From: Methylibium sp035762065
Lineage (GTDB): Bacteria; Pseudomonadota; Gammaproteobacteria; Burkholderiales; Burkholderiaceae_C
DNA: 64,000 bases
Assembly: GCF_035762065.1 (NCBI RefSeq)
Contig: NZ_DASTPW010000040.1
Coordinates: forward strand, 1-64,000
Direction of reading: 5' to 3'
Positions within the stretch are counted from its first letter, which is position 1, and each line of letters opens with the position of its first letter. The position numbers and the translations under genes were made by a program. The notes beneath the pieces are model-generated. The model was not told the origin of the DNA, ran no database searches, and saw only the letters and a list, made by a program, of their open reading frames with translations. This document shows positions 8,460-16,390 of this stretch, in pieces.

Positions 8460-10051
8460 CGCGAGGCTCCCGACGCAGGCGCAAGCGGGACGATCCGGCT
8501 GACGACAGGGCCGTCGGTCGGGTCCATGACGAATTCGAACTCGACGCGGTCGCCCGCCGCCAGTCCTCGCGGCAGCCGCTCGGGCGGCGGCAGCGCGAAC
8601 TCCATCGTCATCTCGGCCCACTTGAGGCTGGGGATCGGGCCGTGACTCAACGTCACCGCATCGCGACCGATGGCCTCGATGACGCCTTGGCCGCGATGCA
8701 CCTCGGCTGGCTTGGCTGTCGCCGCTTTCGGGTCCCCGTTCAAGCGGGCCTCGACGCCGCGAAGGCTGGCTTCGGAGTCGATCAGGAACTGCGACGAGAC
8801 GACCACGCGCTGGCCGGCTTCGAGGCCGCGCCTGATCTCGATCCGGCCACTGGTCTCGAGCCCGGTCTCGACATCGACCGGCCGGAAACGGCCGTTCTCC
8901 TCCGCCACCATCACCACCGCGCGGCGACCGGTCTGGATCACCGCCTCGGTCGGCACGAGGAGCGCCTTGCCCGCGCGCGCGTCGGTGAACTGCATCGTGA
9001 CGAAGGCGCCCGGCACGAGGCGGCCGCCGGGGTTGTCGAACTGCACGCGTGCCTTGACCGTGCGCGTGGTCGCGTTCACTTCGGGCAGCAGGGTCTGCAC
9101 GGTGCCGCGATGCACCCTGCCCGGATCGGCCGGGCTGCGTGCCTCGACCGTGCTGCCGGGCCGCACGAGCGCCGCCTGGCTCTCGGGCACTTCGGCGAGC
9201 GCCCACACGGTGCCTAGGCCGTTGATGCGCGCGAGCGTCATGCCGGCGCTCACCGTCATGCCTTCGCGCACCGCGAGTTCGGCGACCACGCCGCTCGATG
9301 GCGAAGTGAGCGTGATGCGCGGCTGCACGCGCCCGGCCGCTTCGACGCGTGCGATTTGCGGCTCAGTCATGCCCACAAGCAACAGGCGTTGACGCGCCGC
9401 CGCCAGCAGGGCCGAGTCGCCCGGCGCGATGCGGCGCATCGCGAGGTACTCCTCCTGCGCGGCGATCCAGTCGGGCACGTAGAAATCGACGAAGGGCTGG
9501 CCTTGCTTCACGCGATCGAGCGTCGCGCGCACATGCAGCTTCTCGACGTAGCCGCTCGCGCGCGCCTGCAGCACGGACTGGTCGCGCTCGTTCCACGCGA
9601 TGCTGCCGACCGCGGCGAGCTTCGGCTGCAGCGTGCCTTCGACCACCTCGGCCGTGCGCACGCCCAGGTTCTGCTGGATGCGCGGGCTGACGGTGACGGT
9701 GCCCGCGTCTTCGCTCGCGCCTGCATAGACAGGCACTAGCATCATGTCCATGAAGGGCGACTTGGCCGGTGCGTCGAAGCGCTTACCCGGCACCATCGGG
9801 TCGTGGTAGTAGAGGATGGACTTGCCGGTCGCCGGATCGACCTGGCCGGCCTTCAGGCCCTGCTGGATGTGCCGTCGCGTCGCGGCCTCGCCGGCGGCGA
9901 TGCTGCTCGTCGGGTCTTCGGCAGTCGATGCCGTTTGCACCGATGCCGGGGCCGTCATGCCTCGCTGCATGCCCGCGCGGTAGGCGGCATAGCTCGCGAG
10001 CGCGAGGGCCGCGACGATCGCGGCGGTGATCAAGGTGTGGCGAAGCTTCAT
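8456..10051 (-). CDS. cusB: Membrane fusion protein CusB with fused C-terminal CusF domain
   Basis: 531-residue periplasmic adaptor linking CusA and CusC. Order: N-terminal anchor (about 8-27), a heavy-metal-binding YHS-like segment (YYHDPMVPGKRFDAPAKSPF, near 75-95), barrel-sandwich and beta-barrel adaptor domains, and at the C-terminus a CusF-like domain with His (LSHGPIP), Trp and two Met (KWAEMTMEF). The fusion makes the metal chaperone part of the adaptor. It overlaps cusC and cusA by 4 bases each, so expression of the three is coupled. Confidence 0.9.
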   Translation of the reverse strand: MKLRHTLITAAIVAALALASYAAYRAGMQRGMTAPASVQTASTAEDPTSSIAAGEAATRRHIQQGLKAGQVDPATGKSILYYHDPMVPGKRFDAPAKSPFMDMMLVPVYAGASEDAGTVTVSPRIQQNLGVRTAEVVEGTLQPKLAAVGSIAWNERDQSVLQARASGYVEKLHVRATLDRVKQGQPFVDFYVPDWIAAQEEYLAMRRIAPGDSALLAAARQRLLLVGMTEPQIARVEAAGRVQPRITLTSPSSGVVAELAVREGMTVSAGMTLARINGLGTVWALAEVPESQAALVRPGSTVEARSPADPGRVHRGTVQTLLPEVNATTRTVKARVQFDNPGGRLVPGAFVTMQFTDARAGKALLVPTEAVIQTGRRAVVMVAEENGRFRPVDVETGLETSGRIEIRRGLEAGQRVVVSSQFLIDSEASLRGVEARLNGDPKAATAKPAEVHRGQGVIEAIGRDAVTLSHGPIPSLKWAEMTMEFALPPPERLPRGLAAGDRVEFEFVMDPTDGPVVSRIVPLAPASGASR

Positions 10052-11328
10052 GGTGCGGTCCTCGATGTCGTCGGGCCGTCCTGCGGCATCAGGAAGGTGA
10101 GTTGCGCCCACAGGCGCGCGATGTCCGCCTCGATGCGCAGGCGATCGAGGTGGACCTGCAGCGCGTTGCGCCGCGCTTCGAGCACGCCGGCCAGCGAGCC
10201 GCTGCCCGCGGCGTAGGCCGCAAGGGCGGCGGCGCTGCGCTGCTCGGCCAGCGGCAGCAAGGCCTCGTCGTGGCGACGAAGCCGGCGCTCCTGGTTGCGC
10301 CACGCCGCTTGCGAGGCGCGGATGTCGGCCTCGACCGCGCGCTCGGCGTCCTCGAGCCGCGCGCGCGCTTCGTCGAGCATCGCGAGCCTGGCTGCGTGTT
10401 CGCGGTCCTGCCGGTTCTTCTGGTCCCACTGCAGCGGCACCGAGAGGTTGATTGACACCATGTTCGAATAGGCCGGCCCGCGTTGGCTCAGCATCAACTC
10501 GACGCTCCAGTCGGAGCGGCGCTCGGCATCGGTTACGCGGGCTTCCGCCAGCGCGGCGTTCTCTTGCGAAAGCCGCTCGGCGACGACGAGCGTGCGCTCG
10601 ATCGGCAGCGCGTCGTCCGCCGCGAGGGCGAACGCAGGTCGCGACGTCAGCGGCTCCTTCGCTACATCGCCGACGAATCGCGCGAGGCGCACGGTGGCCA
10701 CGTCGATCTCGCGCTCCGTCTCGTCGAGCCGATCGCGCAGGCCTTCGAGATCGCCGCGTGCGGTGAACACCTCGGTCTGCGAACCGCGGCTGCTGCGGTA
10801 CAACGCCTCGGCTGCCTGCACTTGCTGTTGGGCTTGCTCGATCTGCCGCCGCAATTGATCGCGCATGGACTCGGCGAAGGAGCGATCGAGCCAGGCGAGC
10901 GCCGCGTCCCGCTGCACCTCGGCGACCGCTTGCTTTCTTCCCACGTCGGCCAGCGCGACGTTGCGTTCGGCGCGCTCGACGCGCGCCGCCCGCTTGTCGG
11001 CGCGCGTGAGCTCCTGCATCACGCCGACCGAGCGCATCGTCATGAAGTCGCGCGTGACGCTGAAGCGGTCCGGGCCGTCGATCGGCAGGTTGTTGAGCCC
11101 GAGCCTCAGCACGGGGTCCGGGCGCTGGCCTGCGGCGACTGCCAGTTCGCTCGCCGCGCGCGACTGCGCGGACGCCGAAGCCACCAAGCGCGACCGCTCG
11201 GCGGCCAAGGCCACCGCGGTCTCCATTGAAAGTGATGCTGATCGGGCAATGGTCGGCCATGCGACCAGCAGCACCAGCACACCGCAGACCGCGCGACGCG
11301 CGGACGCGAGCGGCAAACGTACGTTCAT
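10048..11328 (-). CDS. cusC: Outer-membrane efflux channel, CusC/TolC family
   Basis: 426 residues, TolC-family outer membrane factor. A cleavable signal peptide (ending near ARSASL) is followed by two repeats of long helices with beta segments; I see no lipobox Cys. It forms the exit duct of the tripartite CusCBA pump. It is the first pump gene of the operon and overlaps cusB by ATGA. Its ribosome site (CTTCAGGAG) lies inside a potential hairpin with a complementary sequence upstream (see the leader feature). Confidence 0.87.
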   Translation of the reverse strand: MNVRLPLASARRAVCGVLVLLVAWPTIARSASLSMETAVALAAERSRLVASASAQSRAASELAVAAGQRPDPVLRLGLNNLPIDGPDRFSVTRDFMTMRSVGVMQELTRADKRAARVERAERNVALADVGRKQAVAEVQRDAALAWLDRSFAESMRDQLRRQIEQAQQQVQAAEALYRSSRGSQTEVFTARGDLEGLRDRLDETEREIDVATVRLARFVGDVAKEPLTSRPAFALAADDALPIERTLVVAERLSQENAALAEARVTDAERRSDWSVELMLSQRGPAYSNMVSINLSVPLQWDQKNRQDREHAARLAMLDEARARLEDAERAVEADIRASQAAWRNQERRLRRHDEALLPLAEQRSAAALAAYAAGSGSLAGVLEARRNALQVHLDRLRIEADIARLWAQLTFLMPQDGPTTSRTAP

Positions 11329-11333
11329 GGGAA

Positions 11334-11403
11334 CTCCTGAAGATCGGATCGGAATCGGTCCCCGGGGCCGTAGCCCGGGCCGTCAAACCGCGAACTTCAG
11401 GAG
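11334..11403 (-). promoter_or_regulatory. cusC leader with potential Shine-Dalgarno-sequestering hairpin
   Basis: In the mRNA sense the stop codon of the upstream gene is followed by CTCCTGAAG (11395-11403), which is exactly complementary to CTTCAGGAG (11334-11342), the ribosome site of cusC. Between them is a G+C-rich segment that could stack as an inner stem (CCCGGG...CCCGGG). A ribosome finishing the upstream gene would cover the first arm and free the site, which suggests translational coupling. No structure has been measured. Confidence 0.4.
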
Positions 11404-11404
11404 A

Positions 11405-11812
11405 TCAAATGCGCCAACAGCAGTGGACGATGCTGTGATCGTCGGGTGGAGCGCGATCACGTCGGATCTGATGGCTCGCCCAACGACCGTGCTGGGTGCC
11501 AAGCGGTTCGACCGCTGGCAGGACGATGACGGTCAGCAGCGCCGGCAACGCCATCGCTGCGACCGGCGACTGATCGAGCGGTGGGTGCGCCGGGTCGATC
11601 TGACAATGCTTGAAGCACAGGCCGGGCTGCTCCGCATCAACTGCCTGCACGCCCGACATCATCTCGGCGCAAGGCATGCCGGCCATCGGGTTCCCTCCGG
11701 AATCCTGGCGCTGCAGGGGGCAGGCATAGCTCACGGCTGCGAGCTGCACCAACAGCATCGTTGCTGCCAGGAAACGCGCGAGGAAGCGCCGGAATGGTCG
11801 GGGAAAAACCAT
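11405..11812 (-). CDS. Small exported Cys/Met/His protein upstream of cusCBA
   Basis: 135 residues, unnamed. A basic N-terminus and a signal-like segment (FLARFLAATMLLVQLAAVSYA) are followed by Cys/Met-rich sequence (GMPCAEMMSG, LCFKHC) and a second hydrophobic stretch (VAAMALPALLTVIVLP). Small exported proteins of this layout are familiar to me ahead of Cus-type pumps in Burkholderiales, but I know no assigned function. It is probably the first gene of the cus operon, ending 76 bases before cusC. The start at 11812 is the ATG directly before the signal segment. Confidence 0.6.
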   Translation of the reverse strand: MVFPRPFRRFLARFLAATMLLVQLAAVSYACPLQRQDSGGNPMAGMPCAEMMSGVQAVDAEQPGLCFKHCQIDPAHPPLDQSPVAAMALPALLTVIVLPAVEPLGTQHGRWASHQIRRDRAPPDDHSIVHCCWRI

Positions 11813-11879
11813 GCTCTGGAGCTTAAACGATCGACCACTGAGCCGTACTCGGTCCTCCGCGCCGACGCTCGAACCGCCG

Positions 11880-13268
11880 TTATCGCGGGCCTGACGGAAC
11901 CAGGGGGAGTTTTGGGCGACGGTCAGCAACTGCACGATCGCGCCATGGACGGCGCACCGCGGCACGGCGAGGTGGTCGAGACTGCGGGGCCAGATCAAGA
12001 GGATTGGCTGCAGCAGCGTCGATGAAATCAGCGACCGTCTGCCAAGCCTGCCTCAGTTGCGCTTCGCTTTTGCCGACGTAGCTGCCAAGCGTCACGTCGC
12101 GGCCCGTCGCGTGGTTCATCATCTTCTTAAGTGCCGCACCCGACACCAGTTCCTCTGCGATGCTGGCAAAGGTGTCACGCAAGCCATGTCCCTGCACTGA
12201 TGTGCCGGCCTTCGCATTGATCCACGCCAAGGTCTTGCGTGCATCGACGATCGGGAACAGCGCCGCGTCCGCCTTCTTGTCGGTCGCGTTACGCACCACA
12301 ATCTCCAACGCTTGTCGCGACAGCAGCAGCTTATGGTCGCTGCGATTCTTGGTGTCGCGCAGCGTGATCTTGCCGCCGACAAGGTCGAGATCCGCCACCT
12401 TGATGGGTGGGTAACCGTGGCGCTTGTGGCCGTGAATCTCGACGCCTCGGCAGCCAGTGAGCAGCTGGAACCTGTAGTAGTCGGCTGCCACCCGAGATGG
12501 CGCTGTCGCTGCTGCGTTCCACCATGCACCAAGCTGTTCGGGCGGTATGGGCGCCGGTTCGCTGGACCCGGTCGTGATGACGATGCGGTCTCGGCCGGCG
12601 GTATCGCGTGCCAGCGGGTTGTCGGTGATGACGACACCGTGCCATCGCAGCACGGCCCGCAACACCTGCATCGCGTACGTCGCCTGTCGCTCTGATCGCT
12701 CCCGCAAGTCCGTATGGAGCTTGCGGATGTCCTTGCCCGTGATCGTGCTCACAAGCTTGTGCGCCAGTGGGTAGAGCTCGCCGTCCGCGAACTTCTTGCC
12801 GCTGCGCATCGTTCGGCCCGGTTCGACCATCGCCAAGTAGTCGGCGCGAGTGCGTGCCTTCAAGGCCAGCCCGTCCTTGGCGCGACGCTTCCTCTCGACG
12901 TAATCGCGCACTGCCTGAGCGAGAGACAGCCCTTCGAGCCGGCCAGCCGCCTCTGACTCGGCAGCAACTCTCCTGAGTCGTACCTCCTCCTGCGCCGGCC
13001 AGTCCACACCCTCTCGTGCGAGTGCGCGAATGCGAGCGGCCTCGGCACACGCGGCGGCAAGCCTGATCTGCCCCGCGCCTTCGCCGTACTCCTGCGGAAG
13101 TCGGTACTGCCGTTCGCCGTCACTGCCGCCCTTCACGGTGTAGCGAATGAGCAGGGTCCGCACTCCATCCGGTGCGATGCGAAGTTGCAGGCCACGCTCC
13201 AAGGTCACCTTGAAGGCTTGCTCCCTGGGCTTGAGGGCATCGATGGCCCGAACGGTCAAGAGCGGCAT
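11880..13268 (-). CDS. Tyrosine recombinase (P4-type island integrase)
   Basis: 462 residues. The N-terminal arm-binding region (LTVRAIDALKPREQAF, RGLQLRIAPDG) is of the DUF4102 type found in integrases that use tRNA genes. Catalytic signatures follow: first Arg in LLTGCRGVEI, HGLRDTFAS (HxxR box), a second His in MMNHATGRD, and the tyrosine in LGSYVG. It is transcribed away from the tRNA-Asn fragment 160 bases beyond its start, the usual layout for a genomic-island integrase. The last 45 or so residues are basic and Pro-rich and look like a C-terminal extension. Start ATG 13268 matches the family N-terminus. Confidence 0.88.
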   Translation of the reverse strand: MPLLTVRAIDALKPREQAFKVTLERGLQLRIAPDGVRTLLIRYTVKGGSDGERQYRLPQEYGEGAGQIRLAAACAEAARIRALAREGVDWPAQEEVRLRRVAAESEAAGRLEGLSLAQAVRDYVERKRRAKDGLALKARTRADYLAMVEPGRTMRSGKKFADGELYPLAHKLVSTITGKDIRKLHTDLRERSERQATYAMQVLRAVLRWHGVVITDNPLARDTAGRDRIVITTGSSEPAPIPPEQLGAWWNAAATAPSRVAADYYRFQLLTGCRGVEIHGHKRHGYPPIKVADLDLVGGKITLRDTKNRSDHKLLLSRQALEIVVRNATDKKADAALFPIVDARKTLAWINAKAGTSVQGHGLRDTFASIAEELVSGAALKKMMNHATGRDVTLGSYVGKSEAQLRQAWQTVADFIDAAAANPLDLAPQSRPPRRAAVRRPWRDRAVADRRPKLPLVPSGPR

Positions 13269-13428
13269 AAGGGCAGTTCCGTGTCCGAACCGTGTCCGAA
13301 AAATCGCTGGATCGGATGCTATGAGTCGGGACATCGTGGAACAAGAATTCTTCGTAAGCCATTGATCCGCAATGGATTTCTGACGTCCCAAACAGTCTCG
13401 GAAAAGCCGTTGAAGTCCGCCGGACTCC

Positions 13429-13475
13429 GACTGTTAATCCGTAGGTCCCTGGTTCGAGCCCAGGTCGGGGAGCCA
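13429..13475 (+). other. Island attachment site: displaced 3' part of tRNA-Asn(GTT)
   Basis: The sequence carries the anticodon loop CTGTTAAT, variable loop, T arm (GGTTCGAGCC) and acceptor 3' end with CCA of a tRNA-Asn. Upstream of about 13429 the D arm and 5' acceptor strand are missing, and the 5' side of the anticodon stem does not pair well. It is therefore not a working tRNA but the att end left by integration. The complete tRNA should lie at the other island end, left of this window. Confidence 0.75.
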
Positions 13476-13483
13476 AGAAATGC

Positions 13484-13513
13484 AAGGCCTCGCACGCAAG
13501 TGCGGGGCCTTTT
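13484..13513 (+). terminator. Intrinsic terminator of the original tRNA-Asn gene
   Basis: Stem AAGGCCTCGCAC / GTGCGGGGCCTT (12 pairs with one G-U) around a GCAA loop, ending in TTTT. It sits 8 bases after the CCA end of the tRNA fragment, so it was probably the terminator of that tRNA before the island inserted. Confidence 0.75.
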
Positions 13514-13659
13514 GCTTGGGCGCGTGCGGCCTCGCGGCGGATGCCCGCTTTCGCCGCCACCACCCCGCACATCGCGCCTAACCAAGCTCGAAAGCCTTCG
13601 TTGGCCGGCGGCGCGGCGGCTCCTATCGTGCGGGCTCCTCGACTCGCATCGGCATCCGC

Positions 13660-14286
13660 ATGTCCCGCATCCTCAGCCTGCTCGGCAGCCCTTCGGCCCG
13701 TTCGCGCTCCGGCGCGCTGCTTGCCGAAATGGAAGGGCGCCTCGCGGCCGCGCTCGACGTGCCGCAGCCGCCCCGGCGCGTCGTGCTGCGCGAGCTGCCG
13801 GCCGCCGCGCTGCTCGCCGGCGACGCCGCGGCGGCGCCGATCGTCGAGGCCATCGCGGCGCTGCGCGAAGCGCGCTTGGTTCTCGTCGCGACGCCGATCT
13901 ACAAGGCGGCCTACAGCGGCTTGCTGAAGGCCTTCCTCGACGTGCTGCCGCAAGACGCGCTGCGCGGCAAGACCATCGTGCCGCTGGCCAGCGGCGGCAG
14001 CCTCGCGCATCTGCTGGCGCTCGACTACGCGCTGCGGCCGGTGCTCGCCGCGCTCGGCGCGCACGACATCCGCGCCGCGGTCTTCGCCACCGACGCGCAG
14101 CTGCCCTTGCATGCGGATGCGCACCGGCCGGTGCACGAGCTCGGCCTGCGGCTCGACCGTGCGGTCGCCGACCTCCTCGAGCCCGCCGAGGCCTGGGCAG
14201 CGCGCGTCGAAGCGCGCCCGGTCGCGGTGGTGCCGCGGGCGCGCATCCCGGCGCTCGACGTGATCGAGGCGCGATGTAGCGCCTGA
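13660..14286 (+). CDS. ssuE: NADPH-dependent FMN reductase for sulfonate desulfonation
   Basis: 208-residue flavodoxin-like FMN reductase. It supplies reduced FMN to the two-component alkanesulfonate monooxygenase SsuD. Visible are the N-terminal flavin-phosphate loop (LLGSPSARSRSGAL) and the central TPIYKAAYSGLLKAFLD motif, typical of SsuE. It begins the cluster ssuE-ssuA-ssuA'-ssuD-ssuC-ssuB, 146 bases past the tRNA terminator, and is thus the first intact chromosomal gene right of the island. Confidence 0.9.
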   Translation: MSRILSLLGSPSARSRSGALLAEMEGRLAAALDVPQPPRRVVLRELPAAALLAGDAAAAPIVEAIAALREARLVLVATPIYKAAYSGLLKAFLDVLPQDALRGKTIVPLASGGSLAHLLALDYALRPVLAALGAHDIRAAVFATDAQLPLHADAHRPVHELGLRLDRAVADLLEPAEAWAARVEARPVAVVPRARIPALDVIEARCSA

Positions 14287-14394
14287 CGCGCGCGCCAACC
14301 CCGGCGCCGCAACGCGCCGCCTGCCCTTTACGCCACACATCCAGCCGCGCGCATCGCTGCGGCGAGCCGCTGCTTTGCCTTGAAAGACGACCCG

Positions 14395-15390
14395 ATGACC
14401 CACCCTCTCGCCCCCACCTCGAAGCGCCGCCGCCTGCTGCTGGCGCTGGCCCTCGCCGCATCGACGGCCGTGCCCTTCGGGCTCGCGCACGCCCAGGCCG
14501 CGGCGGCCAGGGAGACGCTGCGCATCGGCTACCAGAAGTACGGCACGCTGACGCTGCTGAAGGCACGCGGCGATCTCGACCGCCGCCTCGCCGCCCAGGG
14601 CATCGCGGTGCAATGGAGCGAATTCCCGGCCGGGCCGCAGTTGCTCGAAGGCCTGAACGTCGGCTCGATCGACTTCGGCACTGTCGGGGAGGCGCCGCCG
14701 ATCTTCGCGCAGGCCGCCGGCGCGCCGATCGTCTACGTCGCGAACCAGCCGCCCGCACCGAGCGCCGAGGCGATCGTCGTCGCGAAGGACTCGCCGCTGA
14801 AGCGCGTTGCCGACCTGAAGGGCAAGAAGGTCGCGCTCAACAAGGGCTCGAACGTCCACTACCTGCTCGTCAAGGCGCTCGAGAAGGCCGGCCTCGGCTA
14901 TGCCGACGTGCAGACGGTCTTCCTGCCGCCGGCCGATGCGCGCGCCGCCTTCGAGCGCGGCAGCGTCGATGCCTGGGTGATCTGGGATCCCTTCCTCGCC
15001 GCGGCCGAGACGCAGCTCGGCGCGCGCGTGCTGGCCGACGGCACGGGCCTCGTCGCGAACCACCAGTTCTACCTGGCCGCGCGCAGCTACGGCGAGCGCA
15101 GGCCGCAGGTGATCGAGGCCATCGTCGAGGAGCTTGCGAAGCTCGACGCCTGGGCCGCGAAGGACGCGAAGGCGGTCGCCGCGCTGCTCGCGCCGCAGAT
15201 CGGCTTGCCGATCGACATCACCGAGCGCTCGGCGCAGCGCTTCGCCTACGGCATCCAGCCGATCTCGGCAAAGGTCGCGCAGGAGCAGCAGAAGATCGCC
15301 GACGCCTTCTTCGAGCTGAAGCTGATCCCCAGGCCCGTGAAGATCGCCGAGGCACTGCCCGCGTCGATCAAGCTGGCTCAGAAGCCCTGA
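14395..15390 (+). CDS. ssuA: Aliphatic sulfonate ABC transporter, periplasmic binding protein
   Basis: 331-residue solute-binding protein of the SsuA/TauA family. A signal peptide (RRRLLLALALAASTAVPFGLAHA) is followed by RIGYQKYGTLTLLKARG and the family core WSEFPAGPQLLEGLNVGSID. ATG 14395 is preferred over TTG 14380; GAAAGA lies just upstream. It delivers sulfonates to SsuCB. A second ssuA-like gene follows 13 bases later. Confidence 0.9.
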   Translation: MTHPLAPTSKRRRLLLALALAASTAVPFGLAHAQAAAARETLRIGYQKYGTLTLLKARGDLDRRLAAQGIAVQWSEFPAGPQLLEGLNVGSIDFGTVGEAPPIFAQAAGAPIVYVANQPPAPSAEAIVVAKDSPLKRVADLKGKKVALNKGSNVHYLLVKALEKAGLGYADVQTVFLPPADARAAFERGSVDAWVIWDPFLAAAETQLGARVLADGTGLVANHQFYLAARSYGERRPQVIEAIVEELAKLDAWAAKDAKAVAALLAPQIGLPIDITERSAQRFAYGIQPISAKVAQEQQKIADAFFELKLIPRPVKIAEALPASIKLAQKP

Positions 15391-15403
15391 GCGGGAGCGC
15401 GCG

Positions 15404-16390
15404 ATGACGATCGACCGACGCTCGTTCACGCTCGGCGGCGCGGCACTCGCGCTGGCCGCTTCGGGCGGCGCCAGCGCACAGGGGAAGGCGCCGGTGCAGC
15501 TGCGCATCGGCTTCCAGAAGAGCGCCGTCAACCTCGTGTTGCTCAAGCAGAAAGGCGTGCTCGAACAGCGCTTCGCCGGCACGAAGCTGCAGTGGATCGA
15601 GTTCCCGGCGGGGCCGCAGCTCCTCGAAGCGCTGGCGGTCGGAAGCCTCGACATCGGGCTCACCGGCGATTCGCCGCCGGTCTTCGCGCAGGCCGCGGGC
15701 AAGGACCTGCGCTACGTCGGCGCCGAGCCGCCGAAGCCGCGCAGCTCGGCCATCCTCGTCAAGCACGATGCGCCGCTGCGCACGCTGGCCGACCTGAAAG
15801 GCAAGCGCGTGGCGCTGCAACGCGGCTCGAGCGCGCACTACCTGGTGGTCGCGGCGCTGCGCAAGGCCGGCCTCGCGTGGAGCGACATCACGCCGATGTA
15901 CCTGCCGCCGTCGGACGCGCGCGCCGCGTTCGAGCGCGACAGCGTCGATGCCTGGGGCATCTGGGACCCGTTCTACGCCGCCACGGAAATCGACGTGAAG
16001 ACGCGCGTGCTGCACGACGGCGTCGGACTGTCGAGCAACAACAGCTTCTACCTCGCCTCCAGCGCCTTCACGCGGCAGCACCCGGCGACGCTGCTCGCGC
16101 TGTTCGACGAACTCAGCGCGTCCGACCGCTGGCTGCACGCAAACAAGAAGGAGGCCGCGCAGATCCTGGCCGGCTTCACCGGCCTGAGCCTCGCGACCAT
16201 CCACCGCTTCATCGAACGCCGGCCGAAGGCCGCGACGGGGCCGGTGCCGCCGGCGCTGGTGCTCGAACAGCAGCGCGTGGCCGACGCCTTCTTCGAGCTG
16301 GGCCTGATCCCGAAGGCGGTGAAGGTGGCCGAGATCGTCTGGCAGCCGGCGTCCGATCCCTCCAAGCTCGCGAAGGCCATCACCTCATGA
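15404..16390 (+). CDS. ssuA: Second aliphatic sulfonate binding protein (ssuA paralogue)
   Basis: 328 residues, clearly related to the preceding gene (shared EFPAGPQLLE, AFERxSVDAW, ADAFFEL motifs). Its N-terminus carries a twin-arginine motif (DRRSFTLGG), so unlike the first copy it may be exported folded by Tat. It overlaps ssuD by ATGA. Two adjacent binding proteins feeding one permease and ATPase suggest a widened substrate range. Confidence 0.88.
   Translation: MTIDRRSFTLGGAALALAASGGASAQGKAPVQLRIGFQKSAVNLVLLKQKGVLEQRFAGTKLQWIEFPAGPQLLEALAVGSLDIGLTGDSPPVFAQAAGKDLRYVGAEPPKPRSSAILVKHDAPLRTLADLKGKRVALQRGSSAHYLVVAALRKAGLAWSDITPMYLPPSDARAAFERDSVDAWGIWDPFYAATEIDVKTRVLHDGVGLSSNNSFYLASSAFTRQHPATLLALFDELSASDRWLHANKKEAAQILAGFTGLSLATIHRFIERRPKAATGPVPPALVLEQQRVADAFFELGLIPKAVKVAEIVWQPASDPSKLAKAITS

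Noticed and set aside
13400..13475. Intact tRNA-Asn gene
   Set aside because: The D arm and 5' acceptor strand are missing and the anticodon stem is mispaired, so only the 3' part is present.
13120..15702. Very long minus-strand frame across ssuE and ssuA
   Set aside because: High-G+C shadow of the ssu genes; composition is Arg/Ala/Gly noise and the plus-strand genes have clear families.
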